Source: Pannonibacter carbonis (lineage in GTDB: Bacteria; Pseudomonadota; Alphaproteobacteria; Rhizobiales; Stappiaceae). From it: 64,000 nt of DNA. Shown here piece after piece: positions 40,950 through 50,596 of this stretch. The stretch spans positions 186,001 through 250,000 of the forward strand of contig NZ_PUDR01000007.1 of NCBI RefSeq assembly GCF_003012935.1, read 5' to 3'. The notes under the pieces were generated by a model. The model did not search any database. It was not told the DNA's origin and saw nothing but the letters and a program-made list of their open reading frames with translations. The position numbers were made by a program, and so were the translations under genes. Position 1 is the first letter of the stretch, and every line of letters begins with the position of its first letter.

Positions 40950-42152
40950 ATGCCAATCGCGACAGGCGCCGCTCCCGCTGGCGATCCGGCGCGCCACCGT
41001 CTTGTGGCCGCAGCCGCCGGTCTGGTCCTGCTGGGCCTGCTCTGGATCATGCCGGACCGGGACGAACTCGGACGGCCGCTGGTCCTGACCTGCCTTCTCG
41101 GTGCCGCGTTCGGCGTTGTCCTGCAACGGTCCCGCTTCTGCTTCTGGTGCATCTTCCGTGACTGGCTGGAACACCGCGATCCTTCCGGGCTTCTCGGTCT
41201 CCTGGCAGCCCTTGCCGTCGGTCTCGTCGGGTACAGCCTTCTGTTCGGGATCTGGGTGCCCGCTCCGACGCCCGGCCGCCTGCCGCCTGACGCGCATGTC
41301 GGCCCCGTGTCGCTGACCCTTGCCGCCGGGGCCTTTGCCTTCGGGGTGGGGATGGCGCTGAGCGGCTCCTGCATCTCGGCGCATCTCTACCGTCTGGGGG
41401 AAGGCGCCTACGGATCGCTGGTCGCTCTCGCCGGCGCGGTTGGCGGCTTCGTGCTGGGCTTCCTGACGTGGAACACGCTCTATCTCGTCGACCTGCACCG
41501 GGCCGTCGTCATCTGGTTGCCCGCGCATCTTGGCCATGGCGGCGCACTTGCCCTGCAGCTCGGGGCCCTCGCCCTCATCGCCGCCGTCCTGCTCCGCAGC
41601 CGCCGGACCAGCCCTGAGGACCCGTCCCCAAGGTCCGCAACCGCGACCGGCGGGCTGTTGCAGCGCAAGTGGCCAGCGGTGACCGGCGGCATCCTGATCG
41701 GCTGGATCGCCCTCCTTGCCTATTTGCGCAGCGGACCGCTGGGCGTGACGGCAGAACTCGGCTCGGTCGCCAGGACGCTTGCCAGCACCCTTGACCTTCT
41801 GCCGGAGCAGCTGTTCGGACTGGACGGCCTCGCAGGCTGCGCGACGGCAATCAAGTCGGCGCTCTGGTCACGCAACGGCGTGTTCGTTGCCGGACTGGTC
41901 CTCGGGTCGGTCGCGGCCGCTCGCATCAGTGGCGACTACCGTGCAACGGTGCCCAAGGTGTCGGAGCTGCCGCGCCTTTTCGCCGGCGGGCTCCTGCTCG
42001 GCTGGGGCGCGATGGTCTCGCTGGGCTGTACGGTCGGCGTGCTGCTGTCCGGCATCATGGCCGGCGCCGCCTCCGGCTGGGTCTTCGCCCTGTTCTGCCT
42101 CACAGGTGCCTACGCCGGCTGGCTGCTGCGACAAAGACTGGGCAGAAATTAG
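40950..42152 (+). CDS. YeeE/YedE-family thiosulfate/sulfur-compound transporter
   Basis: A 400-residue membrane protein of the YeeE/YedE (TsuA-like) family, in which conserved cysteines pass thiosulfate through the membrane. Conserved cysteine sites are visible: RSRFCFWCIFRDW, LSGSCISAHLYRLGEG, GLAGCATAIKSAL and SLGCTVGVLLSGI, arranged in two similar halves. About ten membrane segments are expected. The ATG at 40950 has GAGG five bases upstream and was preferred to in-frame ATGs at 40935 and further up. Next to the rhodanese it suggests thiosulfate assimilation. Confidence 0.82.
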   Translation: MPIATGAAPAGDPARHRLVAAAAGLVLLGLLWIMPDRDELGRPLVLTCLLGAAFGVVLQRSRFCFWCIFRDWLEHRDPSGLLGLLAALAVGLVGYSLLFGIWVPAPTPGRLPPDAHVGPVSLTLAAGAFAFGVGMALSGSCISAHLYRLGEGAYGSLVALAGAVGGFVLGFLTWNTLYLVDLHRAVVIWLPAHLGHGGALALQLGALALIAAVLLRSRRTSPEDPSPRSATATGGLLQRKWPAVTGGILIGWIALLAYLRSGPLGVTAELGSVARTLASTLDLLPEQLFGLDGLAGCATAIKSALWSRNGVFVAGLVLGSVAAARISGDYRATVPKVSELPRLFAGGLLLGWGAMVSLGCTVGVLLSGIMAGAASGWVFALFCLTGAYAGWLLRQRLGRN

Positions 42153-42645
42153 TAAGGACGCAGGTGACGGCGGTCCAGGATGCAGTTCTTCCACAGATCG
42201 ACATAGCCGACCTAAATACTGACTTTGCTCCACGAACCCATCTCAAGAATAAAGAGACAACGAGTTCACGCCAGTCACCAAAGGAACTACTGCGTTCCGA
42301 TACCTGCAACGGAGAAAGCTCGACCGCAGTCGCGCCCCCTCCTCCATCCCCCCTTCGACGAAACTTTAGAAAAATGCCGCAAGCGCCTGAAAAAAGGGCG
42401 CTTCCTTCCGACTTATCGTTTGGTCTGGCTGACTACAATTCAGCAAGCCGACGTCACTTGCGGGCATATTGTGGGCCCGGGGCCTGGATTTGCGGGCACC
42501 TTGGAGGTGAACCTCGCAAGCAGCCGCACACTGATCACTACGGTCAAATAACCTGTTCCAATCCAGATAAACCGGTTGCCGGCAAGCCGGATGCCAGCAG
42601 CGCCTGATTGTCGCGGTCATTAGATTGTGCTGACGCAGGCCGGCT
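42153..42645. other. non-coding gap between sulfur island and HxlR group
   Basis: About 490 bases in which the only open frames have no ribosome-binding sites and no protein-like composition. Base composition is lower in GC than the flanks. A near-perfect palindrome centred on TTGCCGGCAA (42572-42590) lies 56 bases beyond the hxlR stop and may help end that transcript. I see no riboswitch or RNA gene. Confidence 0.5.
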
Positions 42646-43044
42646 TCACGGGTCCTGCAAGGTCGTCGAAACGGCCAGTTCTTCGCGCAGAGCCGCCCAG
42701 GAGAGCAGCGCATCCAGCGCCGGGCACAATGCCTGCCCCCAGTCTGTCAGGCAGTATTCGACCTTTGGCGGCACCTGGTGGTGCACAATCCGGCGAACGA
42801 TGCCATCGCGTTCCAACTGACGAAGCTGCTGGATCAGCATCTTCTGCGAGACGCCCGGGATCGCCCTCTCAAGGTCGGAGAAGCGCAGGGTGTTGCCGCC
42901 GAAGAGGTGAAACAGGATGATCAGTTTCCACCGGCCTTCGAGAAGTTTCAGAATATTTTCAACACCTTCGGCCGCGGTTTCACGGGTGAGAGCCACCGGC
43001 TTACTTTTAGGTGTGTGCCTTACTTTTTCGTGCGTTCTTGTCAT
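42646..43044 (-). CDS. HxlR-family transcriptional regulator
   Basis: A 132-residue winged-helix HxlR regulator; the core is GVENILKLLEGRWKLIILFHLFGGNTLRFSDLERAIPGVSQKMLIQQLRQLERDGI-type sequence at about 27-82, containing the usual GRWKL and SQKMLIQQLR words. Such proteins often repress a neighbouring oxidoreductase in response to a reactive electrophile. It is divergent from the NTF2-like/SDR pair with only 53 bases between, so it probably controls them. Confidence 0.88.
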   Translation of the reverse strand: MTRTHEKVRHTPKSKPVALTRETAAEGVENILKLLEGRWKLIILFHLFGGNTLRFSDLERAIPGVSQKMLIQQLRQLERDGIVRRIVHHQVPPKVEYCLTDWGQALCPALDALLSWAALREELAVSTTLQDP

Positions 43045-43097
43045 ATGGGCAAGTTAAGATGATCTTTGCCGGAGGACAACTCATTTTGGAGTACCCA

Positions 43098-43424
43098 ATG
43101 CAGATCCTCCTTCCGGACCCCATTGCGGCCTATTTTGCCGCCGATCAGAAAGACGGCGGTGCCGTCGCCCGATGTTTCACCGAGACCGCGACTGTTGTGG
43201 ACGAACGGCAGACCCATACCGGACGCGACGCCATTGGCCGCTGGAAAACCGAAGCCTCCGCAAAATTCAGCTACACGACCAAACCCTTCGAAATCAGCGA
43301 GGAAGACGGCCAGACGATCATCCTCGCCCGTGTCGAAGGCAATTTTCCCGGTAGCCCGGTCAACCTGCGATATGCATTCGTTCTTGATGGTGACCGGATC
43401 GCCAGGCTGGAGGTCACACCATGA
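43098..43424 (+). CDS. NTF2-like (SnoaL-type) protein
   Basis: A 108-residue cone-shaped alpha+beta barrel protein. [27 protein letters not shown] at the start and [17 protein letters not shown] at the end are typical NTF2/SnoaL words. Such proteins act as small-molecule isomerases or binders; the substrate is unknown. GGAG precedes the ATG by seven bases. It overlaps the SDR gene by four bases, so the two act together. Confidence 0.8.
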   Translation: MQILLPDPIAAYFAADQKDGGAVARCFTETATVVDERQTHTGRDAIGRWKTEASAKFSYTTKPFEISEEDGQTIILARVEGNFPGSPVNLRYAFVLDGDRIARLEVTP

Positions 43425-44203
43425 GCTTCGATCTCGATCTTGCGGGCAAACGCGCGTTCGTCACCGGCGGAACAAAGGGGATCGGTGCGGCCATCGTCAA
43501 GGCGCTGCGTGAGGCTGGAGCCCGCGTCGTGACGACCGCCCGCACCTTGCCCGACCATTCAATGGAAGGTGTACAGTTCATCGCCGCCGATCTGCTGCAT
43601 CCGGAGGGATGTGCGGCGGCTGCCGCAGGTGTGCTTGAACATCTGGGCGGCGTGGACATCATCGTCCATGTGGTCGGCGGCTCCACCGCGCCCGGCGGCG
43701 GTTTCGCGGCGCTGGACGATGAGGAATGGCAGAAGGAACTGAACTGGAACCTGATGTCGGCCGTGCGCCTCGACCGAGCGCTTCTGCCTCGGATGATCGA
43801 GCAAGGGTCCGGTGTGATCGTGCACATCACCTCGATCCAGAACCGCTTGCCACTGCCGGAATCCACGACGGCCTATGCCGCCGCCAAGGCCGCCCTGTCC
43901 ACCTACAGCAAGAGCTTGTCGAAAGAAGTCGCTCCCAAGGGCATCCGCGTAATGCGGGTCTCGCCCGGCTGGGTCGAAACCGAGGCCGCAACTGCCCTGA
44001 TCGAGCGCGTCGCCGAGCAGGCCGGCAGCGACTTTGCGGGCGGCAGGACGATCATCATGAATTCGCTGGGCGGCATCCCGCTCGGTCGCCCGGCAACACC
44101 GGCAGAAGTCGCTGATCTGGTCGCCTTCGTCGTCTCCCCCCGTGCTGGTGCCGTGACCGGTACCGAGTTTGTCATTGATGGAGGGACAATCCCGACGAGC
44201 TAG
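43421..44203 (+). CDS. short-chain dehydrogenase/reductase
   Basis: A 260-residue classical SDR. Cofactor motif TGGTKGIG is at 15-22, catalytic Ser138, Tyr152 and Lys156 (YAAAK) are all present, and PGWVETE follows the active site. An arginine at position 41 after the second strand suggests NADPH preference. The substrate is unknown; control by the divergent HxlR regulator is likely. Confidence 0.85.
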   Translation: MSFDLDLAGKRAFVTGGTKGIGAAIVKALREAGARVVTTARTLPDHSMEGVQFIAADLLHPEGCAAAAAGVLEHLGGVDIIVHVVGGSTAPGGGFAALDDEEWQKELNWNLMSAVRLDRALLPRMIEQGSGVIVHITSIQNRLPLPESTTAYAAAKAALSTYSKSLSKEVAPKGIRVMRVSPGWVETEAATALIERVAEQAGSDFAGGRTIIMNSLGGIPLGRPATPAEVADLVAFVVSPRAGAVTGTEFVIDGGTIPTS

Positions 44204-44318
44204 GATGTCGCGCGGGTAACCGAATGCACTGCCGAAAGCCCGCAATTTCCCGCGTGACGGCTTCGCAGGAGTAGGACACTGTAGAAACAACCAGTGTCCT
44301 GACCGGAAACCAGCCGCC

Positions 44319-44942
44319 ATGAGCCCGGAATTTCTTCTCACCACACTCCTCGTCGTCGCCTCCCCGGGGACCGGCGTCGTCGTCACCCTGGCAGCCGGGT
44401 TGTCCGGCGGCTGGCGCCGGGCGGTGGCGGCGGCCTTTGGCTGCACGCTGGGCATCATTCCGCACATGCTCGCCGCAATCACCGGCCTGGCGACGCTTCT
44501 CAGCACCAGTCCCCTGGCCTTCGACATCCTGAAGATCGGCGGGATCGCCTATCTGCTGTGGATGGCCTGGACCAGCCTCAAGGACGACGGCCCGCTGAAG
44601 ATCGACGCGGAAGACCCCACGCAGGAGAAACAATCGGGGACCTTGCGGGTCATCATCAATGCAGTGGCCCTGAACCTGCTTAATCCGAAGCTGCCGCTGT
44701 TCTTCGTCGCCTTCCTGCCGCAATTCATGGATCCTGAAGGCCCGGACGCCGTTGGCCAGTTGCTGGTGCTGTCCGGGATATTCATGGCCCTGACCTTCGC
44801 CGTCTTCGCGCTCTATGGCATCTTTGCTGCGACTTTGCGCGACCGGCTGGTCCGGCAGCCGCGCATTGTCGTCTGGCTGCGGCGCGGCTTTGCGGCAGCC
44901 TTTGTCGGCCTTGGAGTGAAACTCGCAGGCACCACTGTTTGA
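44319..44942 (+). CDS. LysE/RhtB-family exporter
   Basis: A 207-residue exporter with about six membrane segments. SPGTGVVVTLAAGLSGGWRRAVAAAFG near the start and NLLNPKLPLFFVAFLPQF in the middle are the family hallmarks (the usual NPK motif is intact). It likely exports an amino acid or similar metabolite. The gap of 115 bases from the SDR gene contains no clear terminator, so co-transcription is possible. It converges with the ROK gene, leaving 19 bases. Confidence 0.85.
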   Translation: MSPEFLLTTLLVVASPGTGVVVTLAAGLSGGWRRAVAAAFGCTLGIIPHMLAAITGLATLLSTSPLAFDILKIGGIAYLLWMAWTSLKDDGPLKIDAEDPTQEKQSGTLRVIINAVALNLLNPKLPLFFVAFLPQFMDPEGPDAVGQLLVLSGIFMALTFAVFALYGIFAATLRDRLVRQPRIVVWLRRGFAAAFVGLGVKLAGTTV

Positions 44943-44961
44943 CGCCGGCACCGGCCGGCGA

Positions 44962-46182
44962 TCACTCCGCCTGCAGCACCAGTTGGGAGACCGAGGGAGC
45001 GAACAGCGCCTCGACGGCGGCAGCCGACGCGCCCAGCGCCACCGCGCGGGTGCCCGACGTCCCGACATGGATCCTCCGCTCTCCCGGAGCACTGGGAGCA
45101 AGACGCGGCAGCAAGGGCAAAGCCCGCTGCAGCAACGCCGCAAGGAACTCCGGCGCGATGATGCCTCCAAGGATGATTGCTTCAGGGTCCAGCATCATCT
45201 CGACGATGTTGATCGCCTGGCGCAGATAGGGCGCGACCTCGTCCATCCACGCCAGCACCGCCGGATCGCCTGCCGCAAACAACTGCTCGATCCGCACCAG
45301 CGACTGGCCGAGCGCCGGGTCCAGCCCGAGCCGCTCACACAGGGCATTGAGCGACAGATAGCGCTCCAGGCAGCCATGGCTGCCGCAGGAACAGGCAAGG
45401 CCCCCGGGCTGCACCTGGATATGGCCGATTTCGCCTGCGTTTTTGCTGGGTCCTGGATAGATCGCCCCGTTGAGGACAAAGCCGGCACCAAGCCCCACCC
45501 CGAACTGGATGAAGGCAAAATTGCCATAGGCCCGGCCAAGCCCGTAGACATGCTCGCCCAGGGCTGCGGCCGAGGCATCATTCTGCAGCACGACCGGCAG
45601 TTTCAGGGCATCTGACAGATGCTTCAAGTTCTCCGGCAGGCCGAACTCGGTAAAGGTGGTGGCATCGGACGACGATGACAGGTGCTGCAACTCGCCGACA
45701 TCGGCCGCAAAAGGACCCGGCGCGGCAAGGCCAACACCGAACACGCGCGCCGCTTCGCCTGGATGGGCTGAGCGGAACTCCTGTACCAGGTTCAGCACCA
45801 GCGCATTGGCCGATGCGGTTGAGGGAGCCGCCAGATGCCCGGTTCCAGTCCAGACAATATTCCCCAGAAGGTCGCAGGCAATGGCGGTGACAGCGAGCCG
45901 GTCGACGTGAAAGCCGAGACTGTAGGAATGGCCGGCCCGGATCTGCACATTCATGCCCGGATGCCCCCGACCAGAGGCCTTGCCAGCGTGCAACTCGACA
46001 ATGCCCTCGGCTTCGAGTTCTGCAACGATGTTCTGCACCGTCTGGCGTGAGAGCGAGGTGATGTCGGCGATCTCTGACCGGCCGATCGGGCCGCGCGTCC
46101 GGATGATCTCAAGCACGACGCGATGATTGTGCGTCTTGGCACGGGTCAGATTGGTTCCGCGTGTGCGAAAGGATGTTGCCAT
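44962..46182 (-). CDS. ROK-family transcriptional repressor
   Basis: A 406-residue NagC/XylR-type regulator: a winged helix at residues about 10-70 (RVVLEIIRTRGPIGRSEIADI) joined to a sugar kinase-like ROK domain. The zinc-binding motif of ROK repressors is present (GGLACSCGSHGCLERYLS). It is divergent from the sugar importer operon and probably represses it until the sugar or its phosphate binds. The ATG at 46182 was chosen over a GTG four codons earlier. Confidence 0.87.
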   Translation of the reverse strand: MATSFRTRGTNLTRAKTHNHRVVLEIIRTRGPIGRSEIADITSLSRQTVQNIVAELEAEGIVELHAGKASGRGHPGMNVQIRAGHSYSLGFHVDRLAVTAIACDLLGNIVWTGTGHLAAPSTASANALVLNLVQEFRSAHPGEAARVFGVGLAAPGPFAADVGELQHLSSSSDATTFTEFGLPENLKHLSDALKLPVVLQNDASAAALGEHVYGLGRAYGNFAFIQFGVGLGAGFVLNGAIYPGPSKNAGEIGHIQVQPGGLACSCGSHGCLERYLSLNALCERLGLDPALGQSLVRIEQLFAAGDPAVLAWMDEVAPYLRQAINIVEMMLDPEAIILGGIIAPEFLAALLQRALPLLPRLAPSAPGERRIHVGTSGTRAVALGASAAAVEALFAPSVSQLVLQAE

Positions 46183-46344
46183 GCCCGGATCCACTGCCCC
46201 CCGTCGTGTGTTCCTGCCTTTTGTTTAGACGCAGCGTCAGCGACGCGCCAGCACCGATTGCACTGCGGTTGCGGGAATACGCTTCTCACAACGAGACTAT
46301 CCTCTGATTCATGTGTTGCGCCGCACATCATCAAAACATCTCAA

Positions 46345-46372
46345 TTATTTTTTCCAGCAAATTGACAAATAA
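46345..46372. promoter_or_regulatory. candidate ROK operator
   Basis: TTATTT-N16-AAATAA, an AT-rich inverted repeat overlapping the -35 of the importer promoter. ROK repressors such as NagC favour AT-rich inverted repeats of this kind. Weak evidence on its own. Confidence 0.35.
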
Positions 46373-46389
46373 AATACGCCGGCTAGGAT
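46362..46389 (+). promoter_or_regulatory. predicted sigma-70 promoter of the sugar importer operon
   Basis: A perfect -35 TTGACA (46362-46367) and a -10 TAGGAT (46384-46389) with 16 bases between, about 40 bases before the binding-protein start. The rest of the 46183-46427 gap holds no gene. Confidence 0.5.
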
Positions 46390-46427
46390 GCCGCTGCTCA
46401 TTACAAACAACCGGAGGGCAAACCAGA

Positions 46428-47666
46428 ATGAGACGACTGCTTATCCTTGGCACCGCAGCGGCGGCGCTCCTGATGAATTCCGCGGCCTTTGCCGAGACCA
46501 CGCTCAATGCGCTGTTCATGAGCCAGGCCGCCTACAGCGAAGCCGACATCAAGGCGATGACGGCGGATTTCGAGAAAGCCAACCCGGGCGTCAAGGTCGC
46601 GCTCGAGTTCGTTCCCTATGAGGCGCTGCATGACAAGATCGTGGCCGCATCGGGCGCAGGTGCCGATGGCTATGACGTCGTCCTGTTCGACGTGATCTGG
46701 CCGGCCGAGTTCGCGACACGCGGCTTCCTGACGGACGTCACCGACAAGATTCCGGCCGACGCGACCGCCAAGATCTTCGACGGCGCCTGGACCACCGTGG
46801 AATATGACGGCAAGCGCTATGGCATGCCCTGGATCCTCGACACCAAGTATCTCTTCTACAACGAGGACATGCTGAAGCAGGCCGGAATTGCAAATCCGCC
46901 GAAGACCTGGGCAGAGCTTGCCACCCAGGCAAAGGCAATCAAGGACAAGGGGATCGTCCAGTATCCGCTGGTCTGGAGCTGGTCGCAGGCCGAAGCCATG
47001 ATCTGCGATTTCACCACCCTGACGGCCGCCAATGGCGGCGCCTTCTTCGAGGAAGGCCAGCCGGTCTTTGCCTCGGGCGGCGCCCGCGATGCCCTCGCCT
47101 ACATGAAGCAGACGCTGGACGATGGCCTCACCAACCCGGCCTCGCGCGAGTATCTGGAGGAAGACGTCCGCCGCGTCTTCTCCAACGGCGAAGCGGCATT
47201 CGCCCTGAACTGGACCTACATGAACGCGATGGCCAATGATCCGGCCGAGAGCAAGGTCGCCGGCAAGTTCAAGGTCACCTCCGCACCGGGCGTTGACGGC
47301 AAGTCGGTTGCCTCGGGCGTCAATGGCTCTATGGGCCTCGGCATTCCGGCCAACAGCCCGCATGCGGACGAAGCCTGGAAGTACATCGCGCATCTCACGG
47401 ACCAGTCGGTTCAGGAGACCTATTCCAAGCTCAGCCTGCCGATCTGGAAGGCCTCCTACGACAATCCGACGGTTGCCGAAGGCCAGGAAGACCTCATCAC
47501 CGCCGCGAAGCAGTCAATTGCCGTGATGTATCCGCGCCCGCTCGTGCCGTCCTACACGGAAGTCTCCGACATCCTGCAGAAGAACCTGCACAAGGCGCTT
47601 CTGGGTGAGGCCAGCGTCGACGAAGCCCTCACCGCCGCTGCCGACCGCGTCAAGCGCATCCGCTGA
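46428..47666 (+). CDS. sugar ABC importer binding protein (CUT1 family)
   Basis: A 412-residue periplasmic protein with a signal peptide (about 1-22, ending AAFA). It is an SBP_bac_1 protein: DFEKANPGVKVALEFVPYEALHDKI early, YDVVLFDVIWPAEFA next and a tryptophan-rich cleft (YGMPWILDTKYLFYN). Oligosaccharide- or monosaccharide-binding relatives share this plan; the exact sugar is not readable. The operon carries glucokinase but no glycosidase, which would fit glucose or a sugar converted to glucose elsewhere. Confidence 0.85.
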   Translation: MRRLLILGTAAAALLMNSAAFAETTLNALFMSQAAYSEADIKAMTADFEKANPGVKVALEFVPYEALHDKIVAASGAGADGYDVVLFDVIWPAEFATRGFLTDVTDKIPADATAKIFDGAWTTVEYDGKRYGMPWILDTKYLFYNEDMLKQAGIANPPKTWAELATQAKAIKDKGIVQYPLVWSWSQAEAMICDFTTLTAANGGAFFEEGQPVFASGGARDALAYMKQTLDDGLTNPASREYLEEDVRRVFSNGEAAFALNWTYMNAMANDPAESKVAGKFKVTSAPGVDGKSVASGVNGSMGLGIPANSPHADEAWKYIAHLTDQSVQETYSKLSLPIWKASYDNPTVAEGQEDLITAAKQSIAVMYPRPLVPSYTEVSDILQKNLHKALLGEASVDEALTAAADRVKRIR

Positions 47667-47698
47667 CCGCAAACGCAGACAAAGAGGAAGCAGGACCC

Positions 47699-48592
47699 AT
47701 GCTTGGCCGGCGCCAGATACGTGAGAAATGGATGTTGCTGGTGCCGGCCATGGCGGTGCTCGGGGTGATTACCCTTGTGCCCCTGGTCAACACGCTCTGG
47801 CTCAGTTTCACCGATGCGAGGATCACGGCGATTGTAACGCCGGTGAAGCTGATCGGACTGGAAAACTATGTCTATGCCCTGACCGACCCGGACTTCCAGG
47901 AAGCGCTGTGGCGCACTCTCTACTTCACAGTCGTCTCGGTCGGGCTGGAAGTCGCCCTGGGGATCAGCATCGCGCTGCTCCTCAACCAGGAATTCAGGGG
48001 CCGCACACTGCTGCGGGCCCTGATCATTTTGCCCTGGGCCGTGCCGACGATCGTCAATGCGGTCGCCTGGCGGCTGATCTATCACCCCGACTACGGCGCG
48101 CTGAACTCGCTCCTGTTCCAGCTCGGCTTCATCTCGAGCTACCAGAGCTGGATCGGCAGCACCCAGTTGGCGCTCAACATGGTGATCCTGGCCGATGTCT
48201 GGAAGAATTTCCCGCTCGTGGTCTATGTGGCGCTCGCCGCCTTGCAGACCGTGCCGGGGGAGCTCCTGAAGGCTGCGGCCATCGAGGGGGCCGGGCCCTG
48301 GAAGCGGTTTCGCGCAATCACCCTGCCCTGGATCGCCGGACCGCTGCTCGTTGTCATCGTCCTGCGCACCATTGAGGCCTTCCGCGTTTTCGACATCGTC
48401 TATGTCATGACCGGCGGCGGCCCGGCCGACAGCACCAAGACCGCGAGCTTCTACGTCTACCAGGAATATTTCAACTATCTGCGCAGCGGCAGCGGCGCGT
48501 CCTATGCCGTGCTCGTTGCCGGCATCAGCGCGGTGCTGATCCTTGCCTATTACGCCGCCGCGCGCCGACAGGACCAGGGGAGCCGGGCATGA
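47699..48592 (+). CDS. sugar ABC permease (MalF/UgpA-like)
   Basis: A 297-residue permease with six helices and the CUT1 EAA loop (ELLKAAAIEGAGPWKRFRAITLPWIAGPLL, spanning about 183-212). It overlaps the next permease by four bases. Transport role follows from the operon. Confidence 0.87.
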   Translation: MLGRRQIREKWMLLVPAMAVLGVITLVPLVNTLWLSFTDARITAIVTPVKLIGLENYVYALTDPDFQEALWRTLYFTVVSVGLEVALGISIALLLNQEFRGRTLLRALIILPWAVPTIVNAVAWRLIYHPDYGALNSLLFQLGFISSYQSWIGSTQLALNMVILADVWKNFPLVVYVALAALQTVPGELLKAAAIEGAGPWKRFRAITLPWIAGPLLVVIVLRTIEAFRVFDIVYVMTGGGPADSTKTASFYVYQEYFNYLRSGSGASYAVLVAGISAVLILAYYAAARRQDQGSRA

Positions 48593-49428
48593 GACGCACC
48601 CCGATGCAATCCGCGCTTCTGTACCTTGCAGCCCTCGCGGTCGCCCTGTTCACAACGGCTCCGCTGATCTGGCTCGCCCTGATGAGCGTCAGCGCTCCCT
48701 CCGACCTGACCGAGGTGCCCCTGCGCTGGATCCCCTCCAAGATCGATTTCAGCCGGTATCAGGCCCTGTTCGACCTGGAGAGCGGCGCAGGCGAGCGCTT
48801 CCTCAGCGCCATGCGCAATTCGGTGTTGGTTGCCGGAGCGGCCACCGCGCTGGCTCTGCTGATCGCCGTTCCGGCAGCCTATTCCTTCTCGCGCCGCCGT
48901 GCGCCGATGGTGCTGCTCTTTGCGTTCCTGGCGACGATCATGATGCCGCCGATCACCTATGTCCTGCCGCTCTACACCGCCTTTTCCGGGCTTGGGCTGC
49001 TGAACAGCAAGGTGACTCTGGTGATCGTCTACACAGCCATGTTGCTGCCCTTCGCCATCTGGCTGATGAAGGCCAACATCGACGTGCTGCCGGTAGAGGT
49101 GGAACAGGCTGCCTTCATGGAAGGAGCATCGACAAGCTTCACCCTGCGCGTGGTGGTGCTGCCGCTGGCACTGCCGGCCATTGCGGCGACGGCCATGCTG
49201 TCCTTCCTGGTCGCCTGGGATGAGTTCTTCTATGCCCTCATCTTCACCAACGACCTGACGGCAAAGACCTTGCCGGTGGCCATCGCCGACTTCGCAGCCG
49301 GCCGCGTCACCGACTATGGCGTCATTGCCTCGGTCGGGGTCATGGCCACGCTGCCCCCCGCCCTCCTCGCCATCTGCTTCCAGAAATTCATCGTCTCGGG
49401 ACTTGTCGCCGGCTCCGTCAAGGGCTGA
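48589..49428 (+). CDS. sugar ABC permease (MalG/UgpE-like)
   Basis: A 279-residue permease with six helices. The EAA loop VEVEQAAFMEGASTSFTLRVVVLP is near residue 170, and FLVAWDEFFYALIFT and the C-terminal VSGLVAGSVKG are hallmarks of the MalG type. It starts in an ATGA overlap with the MalF-like gene. Confidence 0.87.
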   Translation: MRRTPMQSALLYLAALAVALFTTAPLIWLALMSVSAPSDLTEVPLRWIPSKIDFSRYQALFDLESGAGERFLSAMRNSVLVAGAATALALLIAVPAAYSFSRRRAPMVLLFAFLATIMMPPITYVLPLYTAFSGLGLLNSKVTLVIVYTAMLLPFAIWLMKANIDVLPVEVEQAAFMEGASTSFTLRVVVLPLALPAIAATAMLSFLVAWDEFFYALIFTNDLTAKTLPVAIADFAAGRVTDYGVIASVGVMATLPPALLAICFQKFIVSGLVAGSVKG

Positions 49429-49480
49429 GCGACACGCGCTTCGCGCACCGGGGCTCCGGATCGAAAGGTCAAACACTGCC

Positions 49481-50596
49481 ATGTCGGCACATTCCATCCT
49501 GTCCGTCGAACGACTCGAAAAGCGCTACGGCGACGTGCATGTCCTCAAGGACATCAATGTCGCCATGCAGCCGGGCGACTTCCTTGTGCTTGTCGGCCCG
49601 TCGGGCTGCGGCAAGTCGACCCTGCTCGGCTGCATCGCCGGCCTGTCGGACGTCACCTCCGGCACCATCCGCATCGCCGGTGAGGACCGCACCCACGCGG
49701 AACCAGCCAGCCGCGACATCGCCATGGTGTTCCAGTCCTACGCCCTGTTCCCGAACATGACGGTCGGCCGCAACATCGGCTTCGGCCTCGAGGTGCGCAA
49801 GGTGTCTGACGGCGAGCGGGACGCCAAGGTGCGCCAGGTGGCCGAGATGCTGAAGATCAGCCATCTCCTCGAACGCAAACCGGCCGAACTCTCCGGCGGC
49901 CAGCGCCAGCGCGTTGCCATGGGACGCGCCCTGGTGCGCGAGCCGAAGCTGTTCCTGTTCGACGAGCCGCTGTCCAATCTCGATGCCAAGCTGCGTGTCA
50001 CCATGCGCACCGAGATCAAGCGCATGCACCAGGCCACCGGCGCCTCGATCATCTATGTCACCCATGACCAGATCGAGGCTATGACACTGGCCACCCGCAT
50101 CGTCGTCATGAAGGACGGCGTGGTGCAGCAGATCGGGACGCCCAAGGAAATCTACGACACGCCGGTCAATACCTTCGTCGCCGACTTCATGGGCGCACCG
50201 GCCATGAACCTTATGCCGGCCAAGGTCAGCCGGCAGGACGGCGCGATCCGCATCGAGATCGCAACGGCCGGTGGCCAGCCGCTGGTGCTCACCGATTACG
50301 GCAATGCGCCAACGCTGCTGCCGGAAAGCCCTGCTGACCTGATTGTGGGCCTGCGCCCCGAGGCGATGACCGATGCCGATCAGGTCGACGGCCGCCTGAT
50401 CCAGCGCGCCAACTGTCAGCTCGACGTGGTCGAGCCAGCAGGAGCCGATACCTACGCTGTCATCACGCTCAGCGGAACGGAAGCGATCGCGCGCCTGTCG
50501 GGCGATGCCACGGTAACCGCCGGCGAGATCGTGCCCCTTTCCTTCAATCTCTCGAAGATCTCCTACTTCGACCCGCACTCTGGAAAACGCCTATGA
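49481..50596 (+). CDS. sugar ABC ATPase (MalK/UgpC-like)
   Basis: A 371-residue MalK-type ATPase: Walker A GPSGCGKST, Q-loop VFQSYALFPNMTV, signature [14 protein letters not shown], Walker B LFLFDEPLSNLDAKLR, and a C-terminal OB-fold regulatory domain (about 240-371) including the GLRPEAM motif. It starts 52 bases after the permease stop and overlaps the glucokinase gene by four bases, tying uptake to phosphorylation. Confidence 0.88.
   Translation: MSAHSILSVERLEKRYGDVHVLKDINVAMQPGDFLVLVGPSGCGKSTLLGCIAGLSDVTSGTIRIAGEDRTHAEPASRDIAMVFQSYALFPNMTVGRNIGFGLEVRKVSDGERDAKVRQVAEMLKISHLLERKPAELSGGQRQRVAMGRALVREPKLFLFDEPLSNLDAKLRVTMRTEIKRMHQATGASIIYVTHDQIEAMTLATRIVVMKDGVVQQIGTPKEIYDTPVNTFVADFMGAPAMNLMPAKVSRQDGAIRIEIATAGGQPLVLTDYGNAPTLLPESPADLIVGLRPEAMTDADQVDGRLIQRANCQLDVVEPAGADTYAVITLSGTEAIARLSGDATVTAGEIVPLSFNLSKISYFDPHSGKRL

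Noticed and set aside
42164-42607. Overlapping plus-strand frames of 108-147 codons after the YeeE-like gene
   Set aside because: No ribosome-binding sites, no domain likeness, and two frames share the same bases with similarly random composition; treated as non-coding.
42996-43030. Direct repeat of CTTACTTTT spaced 19 bases near the hxlR start
   Set aside because: Both copies fall inside the hxlR N-terminal coding sequence and could be chance or codon repetition; no regulatory role can be argued.
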